DNA from: Campylobacterales bacterium
GTDB taxonomy: Bacteria > Campylobacterota > Campylobacteria > Campylobacterales > Sulfurimonadaceae
Direction of reading: 5' to 3'
DNA length: 37,784 nt
Assembly: GCA_014764065.1 (NCBI GenBank)
Contig: JACXUG010000003.1
Location: 1-37,784 of the forward strand
A model generated the notes under the pieces. That model ran no database searches and was not told the origin of the DNA. It saw only the letters and a program-made list of their open reading frames with translations. Each line of letters begins with the position of its first letter. The stretch's first letter is position 1. The translations under genes were made by a program, and so were the position numbers. Below are positions 15,379 to 24,283 of the stretch, piece by piece.

Positions 15379-16983
15379 ATGGATCAATTACTTTTGGCTA
15401 TTTTTCTTACCCTCGCCATCGCCGCGGTGCTGAGTATCCTCCTCAAACGGCTCGGTATCTCGCACCTCATCGGCTATATCCTCACGGGGACGATCATCAG
15501 CTACCTTTTCGGTTTCAACGGCCTAAGTATTCTCACCCTCGACGTCATCGGCGAATTCGGGATCGTCTTTTTGATGTTCACCATCGGTCTGGAGCTGAAC
15601 CTGGGGCGGATCAGGAGCATGAAAGAGATTCTGCTGACCAACGGCCTGCTGCAGGTGGGCCTCAGCGTCGTCGTCATTTTTGCCCTCGCCTACTTTATCT
15701 TCGCGCTTGACTATATAACGGCGCTCATCGTCGCCCTGGCCTTTTCACTCTCGTCGACGGCCATCGTGCTGACCTATCTGAAACACTCCAAGGACATCCT
15801 GACCCCTTACGGACAGATCTCGATGGGAATCCTCATCTTCCAGGATCTCGCCGTGATCCCGATCCTGCTGCTGATCAGTTTTCTTTCCAACCATGACCTC
15901 TCCATCGGCGAAGTGCTTCTCAAAACCGCCTTTTCGGCGGCCGTCGTCATCGCCATTATGTTTACGGTCGGCGCAAAAAGCGTCAATGCCCTCCTGAAGT
16001 TTTCGGCGCGGACGGAGCTGGACGAACTCTTTCTCGGTGCCGTTTTCGCCATTGTCATCGGGACTTCACTGCTCGCCCACGGTATGGGGTTCACCTACTC
16101 GCTGGGGGCTTTCATCGCCGGAATGATCATCGCCGACACCGACTACAGCGTCAAAGTCGAATCGGACATCGCCAGTTACCGCGACCTGCTGCTGGGGATC
16201 TTTTTCTTCGGGGTCGGGACGAAAATCGACCTGCTCTATTTCCTGCAGCATATCCACCTCATCCTCTTCGTCTTTGTCCTAACGATGCTTTTCAAAGCCG
16301 TCGTCATCTACGCCATCATTCGGCGCAACAACGACAAAAACACCTCCGCAAAAAGTGCCCTGGCACTGGCCCAGATCGGTGAGTTTTCCTTCGCCGTCTT
16401 CGCCCTGGCCGGCACCGAAGGGCTCATCAGCAGCGAAGCCGCAAGCTTCCTTATCCTCGTGAGCGTCATCTCCATGATCCTCACCCCCCTCGTCGTCAAC
16501 AACATCTACAAACTCTCCTCCTACTTTGAAAAAGAGTTTTACGAATCCGACGTCATCACCCCCATTGGGCGTAGCGGACACATCGTCGTCGCCGGCTTTT
16601 CGACCCTGGGCAAGATCGTCTGCGCGGACCTCCATGCCAAAGGCGTTTCTTTCATCGTCATCACCGACAACCTCAAACAGGTCCTGCACGCGCGCAAACT
16701 CGGCTACATGGCCTACTTCGGTCACCTCAACAAACGCCCCGTCCTCGAATCGCTGAATGTGGACAGTGCCAAAGCCGTCATCCTGACGGTCAACAGCGAA
16801 CACAACAAACGCCTGATCGGCGAAGCCGTCCGCGCCTTCACCAAGCACCCTGACATCATTATGAAAATCGACACCCCGCTCGAACGGCGCCAACTCCGCA
16901 GCATCGAAGGCGCCCGTTTCATCGATGCCAGTTTTGAGGTCTCGAGCCTCCTCGTCAAACAGGCGACCGCTGCCAAAACGTGA
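15379..16983 (+). CDS. CPA2-family monovalent cation:proton antiporter (KefB-like)
   Basis: A 534-residue membrane protein. Residues 1 to about 385 are a Na+/H+ exchanger domain of about twelve helices, with HLIGYILTGTIIS, DVIGEFGIVFLMFTIGLELN, SLSSTAIVLTYL, FQDLAVIPILLL and SLGAFIAGMIIADTDY. From about 395 a regulatory TrkA-N/RCK domain follows (HIVVAGFSTLGKIVCADL, VIVLT-like ITDN, and the downstream FGHLNKRPVLESL). It would exchange K+ or Na+ for protons. KefB is the closest well-known name, but ion and ligand cannot be told. It is an intact gene flanked on both sides by decayed sequence. Confidence 0.88.
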   Translation: MDQLLLAIFLTLAIAAVLSILLKRLGISHLIGYILTGTIISYLFGFNGLSILTLDVIGEFGIVFLMFTIGLELNLGRIRSMKEILLTNGLLQVGLSVVVIFALAYFIFALDYITALIVALAFSLSSTAIVLTYLKHSKDILTPYGQISMGILIFQDLAVIPILLLISFLSNHDLSIGEVLLKTAFSAAVVIAIMFTVGAKSVNALLKFSARTELDELFLGAVFAIVIGTSLLAHGMGFTYSLGAFIAGMIIADTDYSVKVESDIASYRDLLLGIFFFGVGTKIDLLYFLQHIHLILFVFVLTMLFKAVVIYAIIRRNNDKNTSAKSALALAQIGEFSFAVFALAGTEGLISSEAASFLILVSVISMILTPLVVNNIYKLSSYFEKEFYESDVITPIGRSGHIVVAGFSTLGKIVCADLHAKGVSFIVITDNLKQVLHARKLGYMAYFGHLNKRPVLESLNVDSAKAVILTVNSEHNKRLIGEAVRAFTKHPDIIMKIDTPLERRQLRSIEGARFIDASFEVSSLLVKQATAAKT

Positions 16984-16996
16984 CGGAATATTCCGT
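16983..16996. repeat. 14-bp palindrome overlapping the antiporter stop
   Basis: ACGGAATATTCCGT is a perfect palindrome beginning on the last base of the TGA stop. As RNA it would form a five-pair stem with an ATAT loop. No T-run follows, so it is not a standard terminator. Confidence 0.4.
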
Positions 16997-17109
16997 GCAG
17001 ACATCCCCCGCCCCCCTCGCCGCAACGTGGGCGAACGCGGCAGCGTCACGCGGGAGATCACCATTCCCGATTCGGCAACAACTTTTTTAACAACGGTACC
17101 CGTTCGTCT

Positions 17110-17115
17110 TATAAT
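17110..17115 (+). promoter_or_regulatory. -10 box in front of the PhzF remnant
   Basis: TATAAT at 17110-17115 lies 32 bases before the GTG at 17148, with AAAAGGA in between as a ribosome binding site. The remnant thus retains its expression signals. Confidence 0.5.
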
Positions 17116-17147
17116 CGCGCAGACCACAAGCCAAAAGGACCAAGATC

Positions 17148-17365
17148 GTGACCATCCCCCTGTACCAGATTGATGCTTTTTCCGCCCATTGCCGCTGCAC
17201 GCGTCCTTTTCGAACACCTCGGATACAAAGGGGAGAAGCTCACCTTCGATTCACGCAGCGGCCCGCTGCATGTCACCCGGTCGATAACGATGCTCTCCCT
17301 CGATTTCCCCGCCGAACCGCCCCTCGCCGCACTCCGCGATGATCGGCCATTTCCCGGATATTCGG
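17148..17365 (+). pseudogene. PhzF-family isomerase gene remnant with internal deletion
   Basis: GTG 17148 reads TIPLYQIDAFSAH, the N-terminal strand of PhzF/YddE-like proteins. The sequence then jumps, in another frame, to IAAARVLFEHLGYKGEKLTF and DSRSGPLHVTRSITMLSLDF followed by PAEPP, which is the segment after the GHATxA motif. About 55-65 residues between these, including the catalytic Glu region (ENNLSE type) and the GHAT motif, are gone. After about 17365 no more PhzF sequence is seen, so roughly the last two thirds are missing too. The normal protein is 260-300 residues. Confidence 0.75.
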
Positions 17366-17397
17366 CAGAGAGGCAACGCAGGGGGGCTAAACGGCGC

Positions 17398-17530
17398 CTA
17401 GACGAAGAATGTCCGCTTGACGATTTCAATGTTGTGCAGGTGCACATGCAGGGCAACGGCCTTGGCGTCAGGCGTTTGAGGCTGGGCCTCGATCCATGCT
17501 CCAAGTCAGGGAGCGCTGCCAGCGTCAGTC
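17398..17530 (-). pseudogene. Unidentified coding-like fragment
   Basis: On the minus strand LGAWIEAQPQTPDAKAVALH continues VHLHNIEIVKRTFFV and ends at a TAG at 17398. Codon choice resembles the intact neighbours. Immediately upstream, in another frame, is DDGSRLTLAALPDL, which may be its continuation across a slip. I do not recognise the family. It lies downstream of the CCA-enzyme remnant on the same strand and could be the end of a fused or neighbouring gene. Confidence 0.35.
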
Positions 17531-17545
17531 TGCTACCGTCGTCTC

Positions 17546-17714
17546 TTACAAAAAAGCATGAGCATCGTCCGCCTGCTTCAGATCGGCAAAATCTTCCGGT
17601 ACATACCCTACGGCGACATACTCTTTTTCCCGTGACCGCCCTGCCCATGAGCGCGTCTCTGACCGCAGTGCCGACAAGGTATATCTTCTTTTCGTGCACC
17701 CTTTTCTCCTTCAT
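17546..17714 (-). pseudogene. N-terminal remnant of a CCA-adding enzyme-like gene
   Basis: The minus strand from 17714 reads KKIYLVGTAVRDALMGRAVT and then, after a one-base slip at the GGAAAAAG run near 17628-17635, REKEYVAVGYVPEDFADLKQ and ADDAHAFL to a TAA at 17546. This is the start of the class II tRNA nucleotidyltransferase / poly(A) polymerase head domain. Even the hallmark GGAVRD is changed to GTAVRD. The catalytic and tRNA-binding parts that should follow are absent. Since the enzyme for tRNA ends is essential in most bacteria, a working copy must be elsewhere. Confidence 0.65.
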
Positions 17715-17738
17715 TGACGGATCGTCGCCCGATGCAAA

Positions 17739-17882
17739 ATGCCTCTATCCGCCAACAACACTGTATCGATCGAACGGACAGTCACTGTAACCCGATGTGC
17801 GGCAGTGAATATTGATGCCATTGTATTGGAAAGAGAGGTAAAAATTGAAAGTGATGGTGTAATTTCAAGGCAGTTGCCCTGA
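17739..17882 (+). CDS. Possible 47-residue ORF
   Basis: ATG 17739 opens a frame reading MPLSANNTVSIERTVTVTRC and AAVNIDAIVLEREVKIESDG followed by VISRQLP. Strand-like alternation and acid/base balance resemble protein, but there is no ribosome binding site and the region is full of gene fragments. It may be another remnant. It is not recognised. Confidence 0.25.
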   Translation: MPLSANNTVSIERTVTVTRCAAVNIDAIVLEREVKIESDGVISRQLP

Positions 17883-17884
17883 AT

Positions 17885-17900
17885 GCGTACCGGCGTACGC
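17885..17900. repeat. Short inverted repeat downstream of ilvC
   Basis: GCGTAC (17885-17890) and GTACGC (17895-17900) flank CGGC. It lies 36 bases beyond the ilvC stop on the ilvC strand. There is no T-run, so it is at most a weak or Rho-assisted terminator. Confidence 0.3.
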
Positions 17901-17935
17901 GGAGGGGGACGCGACGCAGGAGATGCGCGGCTGTT

Positions 17936-18961
<1,026 letters not shown>

Positions 18962-19031
18962 TTAATCCCTTGGATTGTGGACGATCGCGCCCTCTTTCAG
19001 ACGCTCCCCGCACCACAAAAAAATTTTGCGC

Positions 19032-19037
19032 ATTGTA
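19032..19037 (-). promoter_or_regulatory. -10 box of ilvC
   Basis: TACAAT on the minus strand (19037-19032) is followed by a leader of about 65 bases to the ilvC ATG. An A/T-rich tract (AAAATTTTTTT on the minus strand) lies directly downstream. No leader peptide or T-box-like structure is evident. Confidence 0.45.
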
Positions 19038-19122
19038 CCAAAAAGTCATGAAAGAGTAGTTTAGGCTCCGCTTAGACCTTTGAAAACGGTGATTTCTTAA
19101 TCGCCCCTCGCCAGCGGCATGC

Positions 19123-19128
19123 TAAAAT
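19123..19128 (+). promoter_or_regulatory. Extended -10 of the 19155 gene
   Basis: TAAAAT at 19123-19128 is preceded by TGC, forming an extended -10. The start codon at 19155 is 27 bases downstream, with GGAAGAG in between. Confidence 0.45.
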
Positions 19129-19154
19129 TGCCGAAAAATTGCGGAAGAGAACGT

Positions 19155-19829
19155 ATGAAAAAATTCAACCTTGTCAAAGAGATCATCTCCATCGACAAAC
19201 CGGCCATGATGGCCGCGATCAACAGCGGGAAGCCCTTCGGCATCACCATCAGGGGAGAGATCCACTGGCCGCCCTATGATGTGCGCAGCTGCTACATTTT
19301 CCAGGGCAGCATCGAACGCCCGGCACCCTCGGCCCTTGTGCCGACAAAACCGAAAAGCCTTGCCGAACTGCTCGGCGGCAATATGCAGGTCGTCGAAGTC
19401 GAAGAGCGCATCCTCATCAAAGCCGCGCGCAACTGGCAGGAGATCATCGGGTACAACGTGCGCCACGCGGACTATGACGATACGACCGGTGACGGCATCG
19501 CCGAATTCACCGACAGCGAACTCGAGGAGATCGGATGGCAGGCCACCGAGTTCGGCATCAACTACCGCGAGCTCGTCGAATGCATCGAGGCGCAGTGCGA
19601 CGGTACCCTCCTCTGTATCGAAAACGAGGGGGAGAACTACCACTTCAGCGGCATGGGCTTTATCGACGATCTGCCATGTGCACGGAAGCAGTGTTTCGAT
19701 CTCAGTGTCAAACGGATCACGAAAATACTCAACGAGGATGAAAGTTACCGCGGCGCCACGCTCACGGACGATGAAGAGGAGGCACTCGCCTTCTTCGGGA
19801 TCACTGTCCCAGATAGCGTTGTAGAATAA
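19155..19829 (+). CDS. Acidic hypothetical protein
   Basis: A 224-residue soluble protein with no signal peptide or membrane helix, strongly acidic, especially in the last third (DDEEEALAFF near the end). I do not recognise a family. Visible segments are a basic N-terminus (MKKFNLVKEIISIDKPAMM), a strand-rich part (FGITIRGEIHWPPYDVRSCY), a helix LLGGNMQVVEVEERILIKAA and a central acidic ELEEIGWQATEFGINYRELV. There are five cysteines. ATG 19155 has GGAAGAG upstream; a start at 19119 is possible but lacks one. It runs tail to tail into ruvX, overlapping by 29 bases. Confidence 0.7.
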   Translation: MKKFNLVKEIISIDKPAMMAAINSGKPFGITIRGEIHWPPYDVRSCYIFQGSIERPAPSALVPTKPKSLAELLGGNMQVVEVEERILIKAARNWQEIIGYNVRHADYDDTTGDGIAEFTDSELEEIGWQATEFGINYRELVECIEAQCDGTLLCIENEGENYHFSGMGFIDDLPCARKQCFDLSVKRITKILNEDESYRGATLTDDEEEALAFFGITVPDSVVE

Positions 19830-20199
19830 CCATCGCCGAGAGCGAATCGACGCGGCCGTCGCGCTTGTAGCGGATCTCGCCCTTCATCAGCGCTTCGGCT
19901 TCGAGGGAGCTGTCGCTTTCATCCTGGTAGGCGACGGGGCCGTCGAAATCGACGAGGTTCATGAAATGCGCGATACGGCGGCGCATCTCCTCCTCGCTCG
20001 AACCGCCCATCGGGGTGCCGACGACGACCTGTTTTATCCCCCACTCCGCAATGACATCTTTGACCGCCTGCGACGCCTGGTTGCGGTTTTTGCGCTCAAC
20101 GGCCGTCAGCGGGGTGACAATGGTGCCGTCCGCGCTGTAGGCCAGCCCGATCCGTTTGAGGCCGAGGTCGATCGCCAGTATCGGAAAGATTCTACTCAC
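19801..20199 (-). CDS. ruvX: Putative pre-16S rRNA nuclease RuvX
   Basis: A 132-residue YqgF/RuvX-type RNase H fold protein, implicated in maturation of 16S rRNA 5' ends and formerly called a Holliday junction resolvase. The motifs are ILAIDLGLKRIGLAYS at the start (catalytic Asp), VVVGTPMGGS in the middle, YQDESDSSLEAEAL and the final VDSLSAMVILQRYL with Asp. In Campylobacter jejuni it sits beside dprA (Cj0634-Cj0635); here it is 21 bases after mnmE, at the end of the rpmH-mnmE block. Confidence 0.88.
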   Translation of the reverse strand: MSRIFPILAIDLGLKRIGLAYSADGTIVTPLTAVERKNRNQASQAVKDVIAEWGIKQVVVGTPMGGSSEEEMRRRIAHFMNLVDFDGPVAYQDESDSSLEAEALMKGEIRYKRDGRVDSLSAMVILQRYLGQ

Positions 20200-20220
20200 G
20201 TTTCACGTACCCCTGAATGG

Positions 20221-21564
20221 CTATTTGCCGAGGCAGAAGCTGCCGAACATCTTGTCGAGCATCTCTTCGTTGTCAAAGGGACGGGTAATAGAGGCCAGCG
20301 CCTGGATCGCCTCGCCGACATGGAAAGAGAAGAGCTCCAGCTCCTGCTCCTCCAGCGGCATAAAGGCATTGTCGATCGCACTCAGCGCCCCCCTGACGGC
20401 ATCGGTCTGGCGCTGGGAGATGAGCATCATCTCTTCCGAGACGTTCTGGTGGTCCATCCGCGACTGCAGTGCCACTATCAGCGCCGACGTATCCTGCCTG
20501 CAGCTCATGTGGATCGGGACATAGTCACGCAGCGGTGTCTCGTCGAAACGCTGCGGCAGATCCGTTTTATTGAGGACGGCGATGAACTCCCGTTCCGCTT
20601 TATGGGCTTCCATCAGGGAGAGGATTGCTTTGTCCTCCTCATCAAGCGGACGGCTGGCGTCAAAGAGCGCAATGACGATATCGCTTTCGCCGACCGCTTC
20701 GATGGAGCGCTCGATTCCGATCCGTTCGATCTCGTCCCCGGCTTCGCGGATCCCCGCCGTATCGACCATCCGGATGAGATGTGTGCCGATACGCAACTGC
20801 TCCTCGATGGTGTCGCGGGTCGTCCCAGCGATGTCACTGACGATGGCGCGGTTATAGTCGAGCAGGCTGTTGAGCAGCGAGCTCTTGCCGACATTGGGTT
20901 TGCCGATGATGGCGACCTTGAAGCCCTGCATCAGCCCCCGACGCCGTTCGCTGGACGCCAGGGTACGGCGCAGCGCCACGGCGATCGCTTCGAGCTTTCT
21001 GATAATCTGGTCGACGAGGTCCTGCGGCAGGTCCTCCTCGGCGTAGTCGATGGAGACCTCCGAATAGGCCAGGATCTCCAGTAGGGCGTCGCGGTTGCCC
21101 TCGACGAAGGTCCGTAAGGAGCCCTTCATCTGCTTGGCCAGGATCTTCGCCGCGTCTTCGCTCCGGGCCTCGATGAGCCGGGCGATCGCCTCCGCTTCGG
21201 TGAGGTCGATACGGCCGTTGTGGAAGGCGCGTCTGCTGAACTCGCCCGGGGTCGCCAGGCGCGCACCGCAGGCCAAAACGGCCTTCAACACCTCTTCGGC
21301 GACGATCTGTCCGCCGTGGCACTGCAGTTCGACGACGTCTTCGCCGGTGAAACTGCGCGGGCCGCGGAAAAAGAGGACGATCGCTTCGTCGATGAGCTCG
21401 TTTCGGGGGTTATAGAGGGGGTAGAGGTGGGCACGCCGGTCTTCGAGCGGGCGCTGCCCCGTCAGTTTCGAGGCGACCGCCGTCGCCTGTTCGCCGCTGA
21501 TGCGGATGATGGCGATAGAGCCGATGCCGTGGGCGGTCGCAATGGCGGCAATCGTATCGTGCAT
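20221..21564 (-). CDS. mnmE: tRNA modification GTPase MnmE
   Basis: A 447-residue GTPase that works with MnmG to add the carboxymethylaminomethyl or related group at U34 of tRNA. It has an N-terminal folate-binding domain (MHDTIAAIATAHGIGSIAII, FTGEDVVELQCHGG), a helical domain, and a G domain with GKPNVGKSSLLN (G1), AGTTRD (G2), DTAG (G3) and NKTD (G4). The C-terminal catalytic cysteine motif is CLGK, at the very end. Length is normal. The gene follows khpB by two bases. Confidence 0.96.
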   Translation of the reverse strand: MHDTIAAIATAHGIGSIAIIRISGEQATAVASKLTGQRPLEDRRAHLYPLYNPRNELIDEAIVLFFRGPRSFTGEDVVELQCHGGQIVAEEVLKAVLACGARLATPGEFSRRAFHNGRIDLTEAEAIARLIEARSEDAAKILAKQMKGSLRTFVEGNRDALLEILAYSEVSIDYAEEDLPQDLVDQIIRKLEAIAVALRRTLASSERRRGLMQGFKVAIIGKPNVGKSSLLNSLLDYNRAIVSDIAGTTRDTIEEQLRIGTHLIRMVDTAGIREAGDEIERIGIERSIEAVGESDIVIALFDASRPLDEEDKAILSLMEAHKAEREFIAVLNKTDLPQRFDETPLRDYVPIHMSCRQDTSALIVALQSRMDHQNVSEEMMLISQRQTDAVRGALSAIDNAFMPLEEQELELFSFHVGEAIQALASITRPFDNEEMLDKMFGSFCLGK

Positions 21565-21566
21565 AA

Positions 21567-22343
21567 TCAGTAGTTGTGGTAATCGTTGATGATGATGTAT
21601 TTGCCGCCGTCACGGGTGGTGCGTATGGCAACGTACTTGTCATGGTAACGGTCGCGCAGCTGCTTCAGTGCGATCTGCACCAGGACCCCGTCGAGGACGC
21701 GCGTCTGAGCATGTCCGTCACGGTCGATGCTCTCAAAAACGCCGGTCAGGTAGCGGGCGACGGACTCCTCCTGGTTCTGGAGGAACTCGGCGATTTCGAG
21801 GCGCAGCTGCAGCTGGTACTCGGCATTGATCCAGTTGAAGAGCATGTAGGAGAGCGCCTTGTAGCGGTACCCCTCCTTGCCGATCAGCAGCGCCGCGTCT
21901 TCGCCGTTGAACTCCACCAGGAGCGTATCGTCGTCGTAGACGGAAACGCGGATCGGTTCGAGCTTGAAGCAGATCGTCTCAAAAAGGGTGTTGAGTTTCA
22001 TCTCCACCTCTTCGGCGATCGCTTCGAGATCGCCGTTCTCCTCGGTGTAGTGCTCCTCGTCCGCGTAGACCTCGGCGCATTCGCTGTCGTCGTCTTCGGG
22101 GTATACGATCGGTTCTGGCGACACCGGGGCTGCTTCAGTCACGGTGAGCGCTGCAGCTTCCTCCGTCTGCTCTGCCGCCGCTTTCGGGCGGGCGACAATG
22201 ACGGCCTGCTTGCGCAGCAGGCCGAGGAAGCCTTTGCTCGGGTGCTGGACGACGACGATGTCGAGCTCCATCACCGAACAGCTGAACTGCCTGGAAGCCT
22301 CGCTGTACGCCGCTTCAAGCGACGGCGCTTCGATCTTCTTCAT
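21567..22343 (-). CDS. khpB: KhpB/Jag-type RNA-binding protein
   Basis: A 258-residue Jag-family protein. Residues 1-52 are a Jag-N domain with the SKGFLGLLRKQAVIVARP motif, then an acidic linker (about 60-110). A KH domain follows (FNGEDAALLIGKEGYRYKAL) and a C-terminal R3H-like domain (about 190-258, TRVLDGVLVQIALKQL). The canonical R-x3-H residues of R3H are not evident, which is usual in this phylum. It is thought to bind small RNAs and mRNAs. It sits between yidC and mnmE, the classic position. Confidence 0.88.
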   Translation of the reverse strand: MKKIEAPSLEAAYSEASRQFSCSVMELDIVVVQHPSKGFLGLLRKQAVIVARPKAAAEQTEEAAALTVTEAAPVSPEPIVYPEDDDSECAEVYADEEHYTEENGDLEAIAEEVEMKLNTLFETICFKLEPIRVSVYDDDTLLVEFNGEDAALLIGKEGYRYKALSYMLFNWINAEYQLQLRLEIAEFLQNQEESVARYLTGVFESIDRDGHAQTRVLDGVLVQIALKQLRDRYHDKYVAIRTTRDGGKYIIINDYHNY

Positions 22344-22345
22344 GT

Positions 22346-23953
22346 TCAGGCCTCGTCCCCGCTATGCTCTTTTTGCGCCTGGTGTGCCGCTTTGATCTGC
22401 GCATACTTCTTGTTCACCATATACTGCTGCGCAATGGAGAGCAGGTTGTTCGTCAACCAGTAAAGCACCAGGCCTGACGGGAAGGTGACGAAGAAGAAGG
22501 TAAAGACGACCGGCAGGTATTTGAAGATCTTCTCCTGCATCGGGTCGGTAAAGTTGTTCGGCGTCATCTTCTGCTGGAAGTACATGGATGCCCCCATCAG
22601 GATCGGCAGGATGTAGGTCGGGTCCATGCGGGAGAGGTCGCTGATCCAGAACATCCACGGCGCCCCCTGCAGCTCGACAGCGTTGAGCAGAACACGGTAG
22701 ATCGCGAAGAAGACCGGGATCTGCAGCAGCAACGGCAGACAGCCGCCCATCGGGTTGACGCCGTTTTTCTTATAGAGCTCCATCACCGCCGCGTTCATGC
22801 GCTGCGGATCACCCTTGTACTTTTCACGCAGCTCTTTCATCTTCGGGGCGAGGTCCTTCATCTTCTGCATGGAGACCATCCCCTTGTAGGTCAGCGGGTA
22901 GAGTACGAGACGGATCGTGATCACCAGAACGACGATCGCCCAGCCCCAGTTGCCGAAGATACCGTGCAAGAAGAGCAGGAAGCCGAACAGCGGTTTCGCC
23001 GCCCAGGTAAACCAGCCATATTCGATGACGTTGACGAGGAGCGGGTCGACCGATTCGAGCAGGCGGTAATCCTTCGGTCCGATAAAGCCTTTGAAGCTCA
23101 GGGAGTCGGAGGCTTCGAGGTAGGCGACCGGGTTGTCGCTGCGGTCGCGGTCGACGCTGACGAGCAGCTCTGCATCAAAACCGTAGAAGATGGACGCGAA
23201 ATACTGGTCGAACGCCGACAGCAGTTTCACGTCGCGAAGGGAGGTGCGCCCCTCGACATCGCCATCTTCAAAGATATTGGAAACACCGTCGGCGGTGTAG
23301 GCCATAACGCCGTGTACAGCCATCATCATCTGCCCTTTGTGCTCCGCATGCTGTCCGACGTAGAGGAAGTAGCGCATCGGTTTGGAGAGGGAAACCTCGA
23401 TGTCATAGTGACCGTCCGGGTAGAAGGTCAGCGTTTTCGTCACCGTGACCTGCGGCAGGGTCTGCGTCAGCGTCACGCGTTTCGCATCCGCACCCTCCAG
23501 TGAGACCGTATTCGCATCGGCACGGTACGGGACCTTGAGCGCCTCGGCATTGACCGCTTCGTCGGCAAAACGGATAAAGAGCGGCTGCGCGCCCTCCTGT
23601 GCAACCAGTTCGGTCGGTTTGTCATCAACATAATATTTTTTGTCTTTGAGCACTTTGGAGGCGATACGGCCGAGGGTATCGATCTTGAGTGTAAATGCGG
23701 AGGATTCCACCGTTACCAGCTTCGTGGCGTCAGGGTTAGCCACTTTTTCGCTGGCCGCCACCGTATGGCCGACGGCTCCGTCCGCGACGGCAGGAGTCGT
23801 TGCCGCTGCAGCTGTCTGCTCGTTAACAGTGACCTTCTGTTCTGCACTCTCCTGCATCTCAGGCGGGAAGATCGCTGTATAGACAATAAAGAAGACAAAT
23901 GAAAGGACCACGGCCAGGATCAGCCGCTGGTTGGGACTCATTTTTTCAAACAC
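22346..23953 (-). CDS. yidC: Membrane protein insertase YidC
   Basis: A 535-residue insertase. It has an N-terminal transmembrane helix (RLILAVVLSFVFFIVYTAIF), a large periplasmic domain (about 50-330), and the conserved five-helix core from about 340, with YPLTYKGMVSMQKM, MAAVMELYKK-like AAVMELYKKNGVNPMGGCLP, and FFFVTFPSGLVLYWLTNNLL. The start is a GTG (23953) giving MFEKMSPNQR. AAAGG seven bases before it supports GTG over the internal ATG 23941, which has no such site. It lies three bases after yidD. Confidence 0.93.
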   Translation of the reverse strand: MFEKMSPNQRLILAVVLSFVFFIVYTAIFPPEMQESAEQKVTVNEQTAAAATTPAVADGAVGHTVAASEKVANPDATKLVTVESSAFTLKIDTLGRIASKVLKDKKYYVDDKPTELVAQEGAQPLFIRFADEAVNAEALKVPYRADANTVSLEGADAKRVTLTQTLPQVTVTKTLTFYPDGHYDIEVSLSKPMRYFLYVGQHAEHKGQMMMAVHGVMAYTADGVSNIFEDGDVEGRTSLRDVKLLSAFDQYFASIFYGFDAELLVSVDRDRSDNPVAYLEASDSLSFKGFIGPKDYRLLESVDPLLVNVIEYGWFTWAAKPLFGFLLFLHGIFGNWGWAIVVLVITIRLVLYPLTYKGMVSMQKMKDLAPKMKELREKYKGDPQRMNAAVMELYKKNGVNPMGGCLPLLLQIPVFFAIYRVLLNAVELQGAPWMFWISDLSRMDPTYILPILMGASMYFQQKMTPNNFTDPMQEKIFKYLPVVFTFFFVTFPSGLVLYWLTNNLLSIAQQYMVNKKYAQIKAAHQAQKEHSGDEA

Positions 23954-23956
23954 ACA

Positions 23957-24283
23957 TTAGCCTTTAAATGAAAAATTTCTGATGAGATAAAAGCGGTTCC
24001 CCGCTTTCGGGACAAGCCAGTACTTTATCCTATTAATGGTTAAATTTTGCGGATTCGGCTGTAATTTCGCCACCTCGACATAGTCAATGCCTCCCGGGAA
24101 CAACTGGTTGCAGGTCAGGATCCGTTTCGTTGAATAATAGAAGGCGTGCAGAAGGGGGTTTTGTTCAAACTGCTGGCGCGTATATTCCGAACAAGTGGGG
24201 TAGTAGCGGCAGCTTCCCCGGCCGATCAGCGTAAAGCTGCGCTGATAGATCCAGATGAGCCCGAGTACAAGACGGCGGATCAT
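23957..24283 (-). CDS. yidD: Membrane protein insertion efficiency factor YidD
   Basis: A 108-residue member of the YidD family, which assists YidC-mediated membrane insertion. It has an amphipathic N-terminal helix (RLVLGLIWIYQRSF), the conserved CRYYPTCSEYTRQ cysteine motif, and the RILTCNQLFPGGIDYV motif. The last about 35 residues, rich in N and basic residues, extend beyond the usual 70-85 residue core. The start overlaps the rnpA stop by four bases (ATGA). Confidence 0.93.
   Translation of the reverse strand: MIRRLVLGLIWIYQRSFTLIGRGSCRYYPTCSEYTRQQFEQNPLLHAFYYSTKRILTCNQLFPGGIDYVEVAKLQPNPQNLTINRIKYWLVPKAGNRFYLIRNFSFKG

Noticed and set aside
16984-17935. Insertion sequence or prophage in the gap before ilvC
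   Set aside because: No transposase, integrase, terminal inverted repeats or target duplication could be found; the contents are fragments of metabolic genes.
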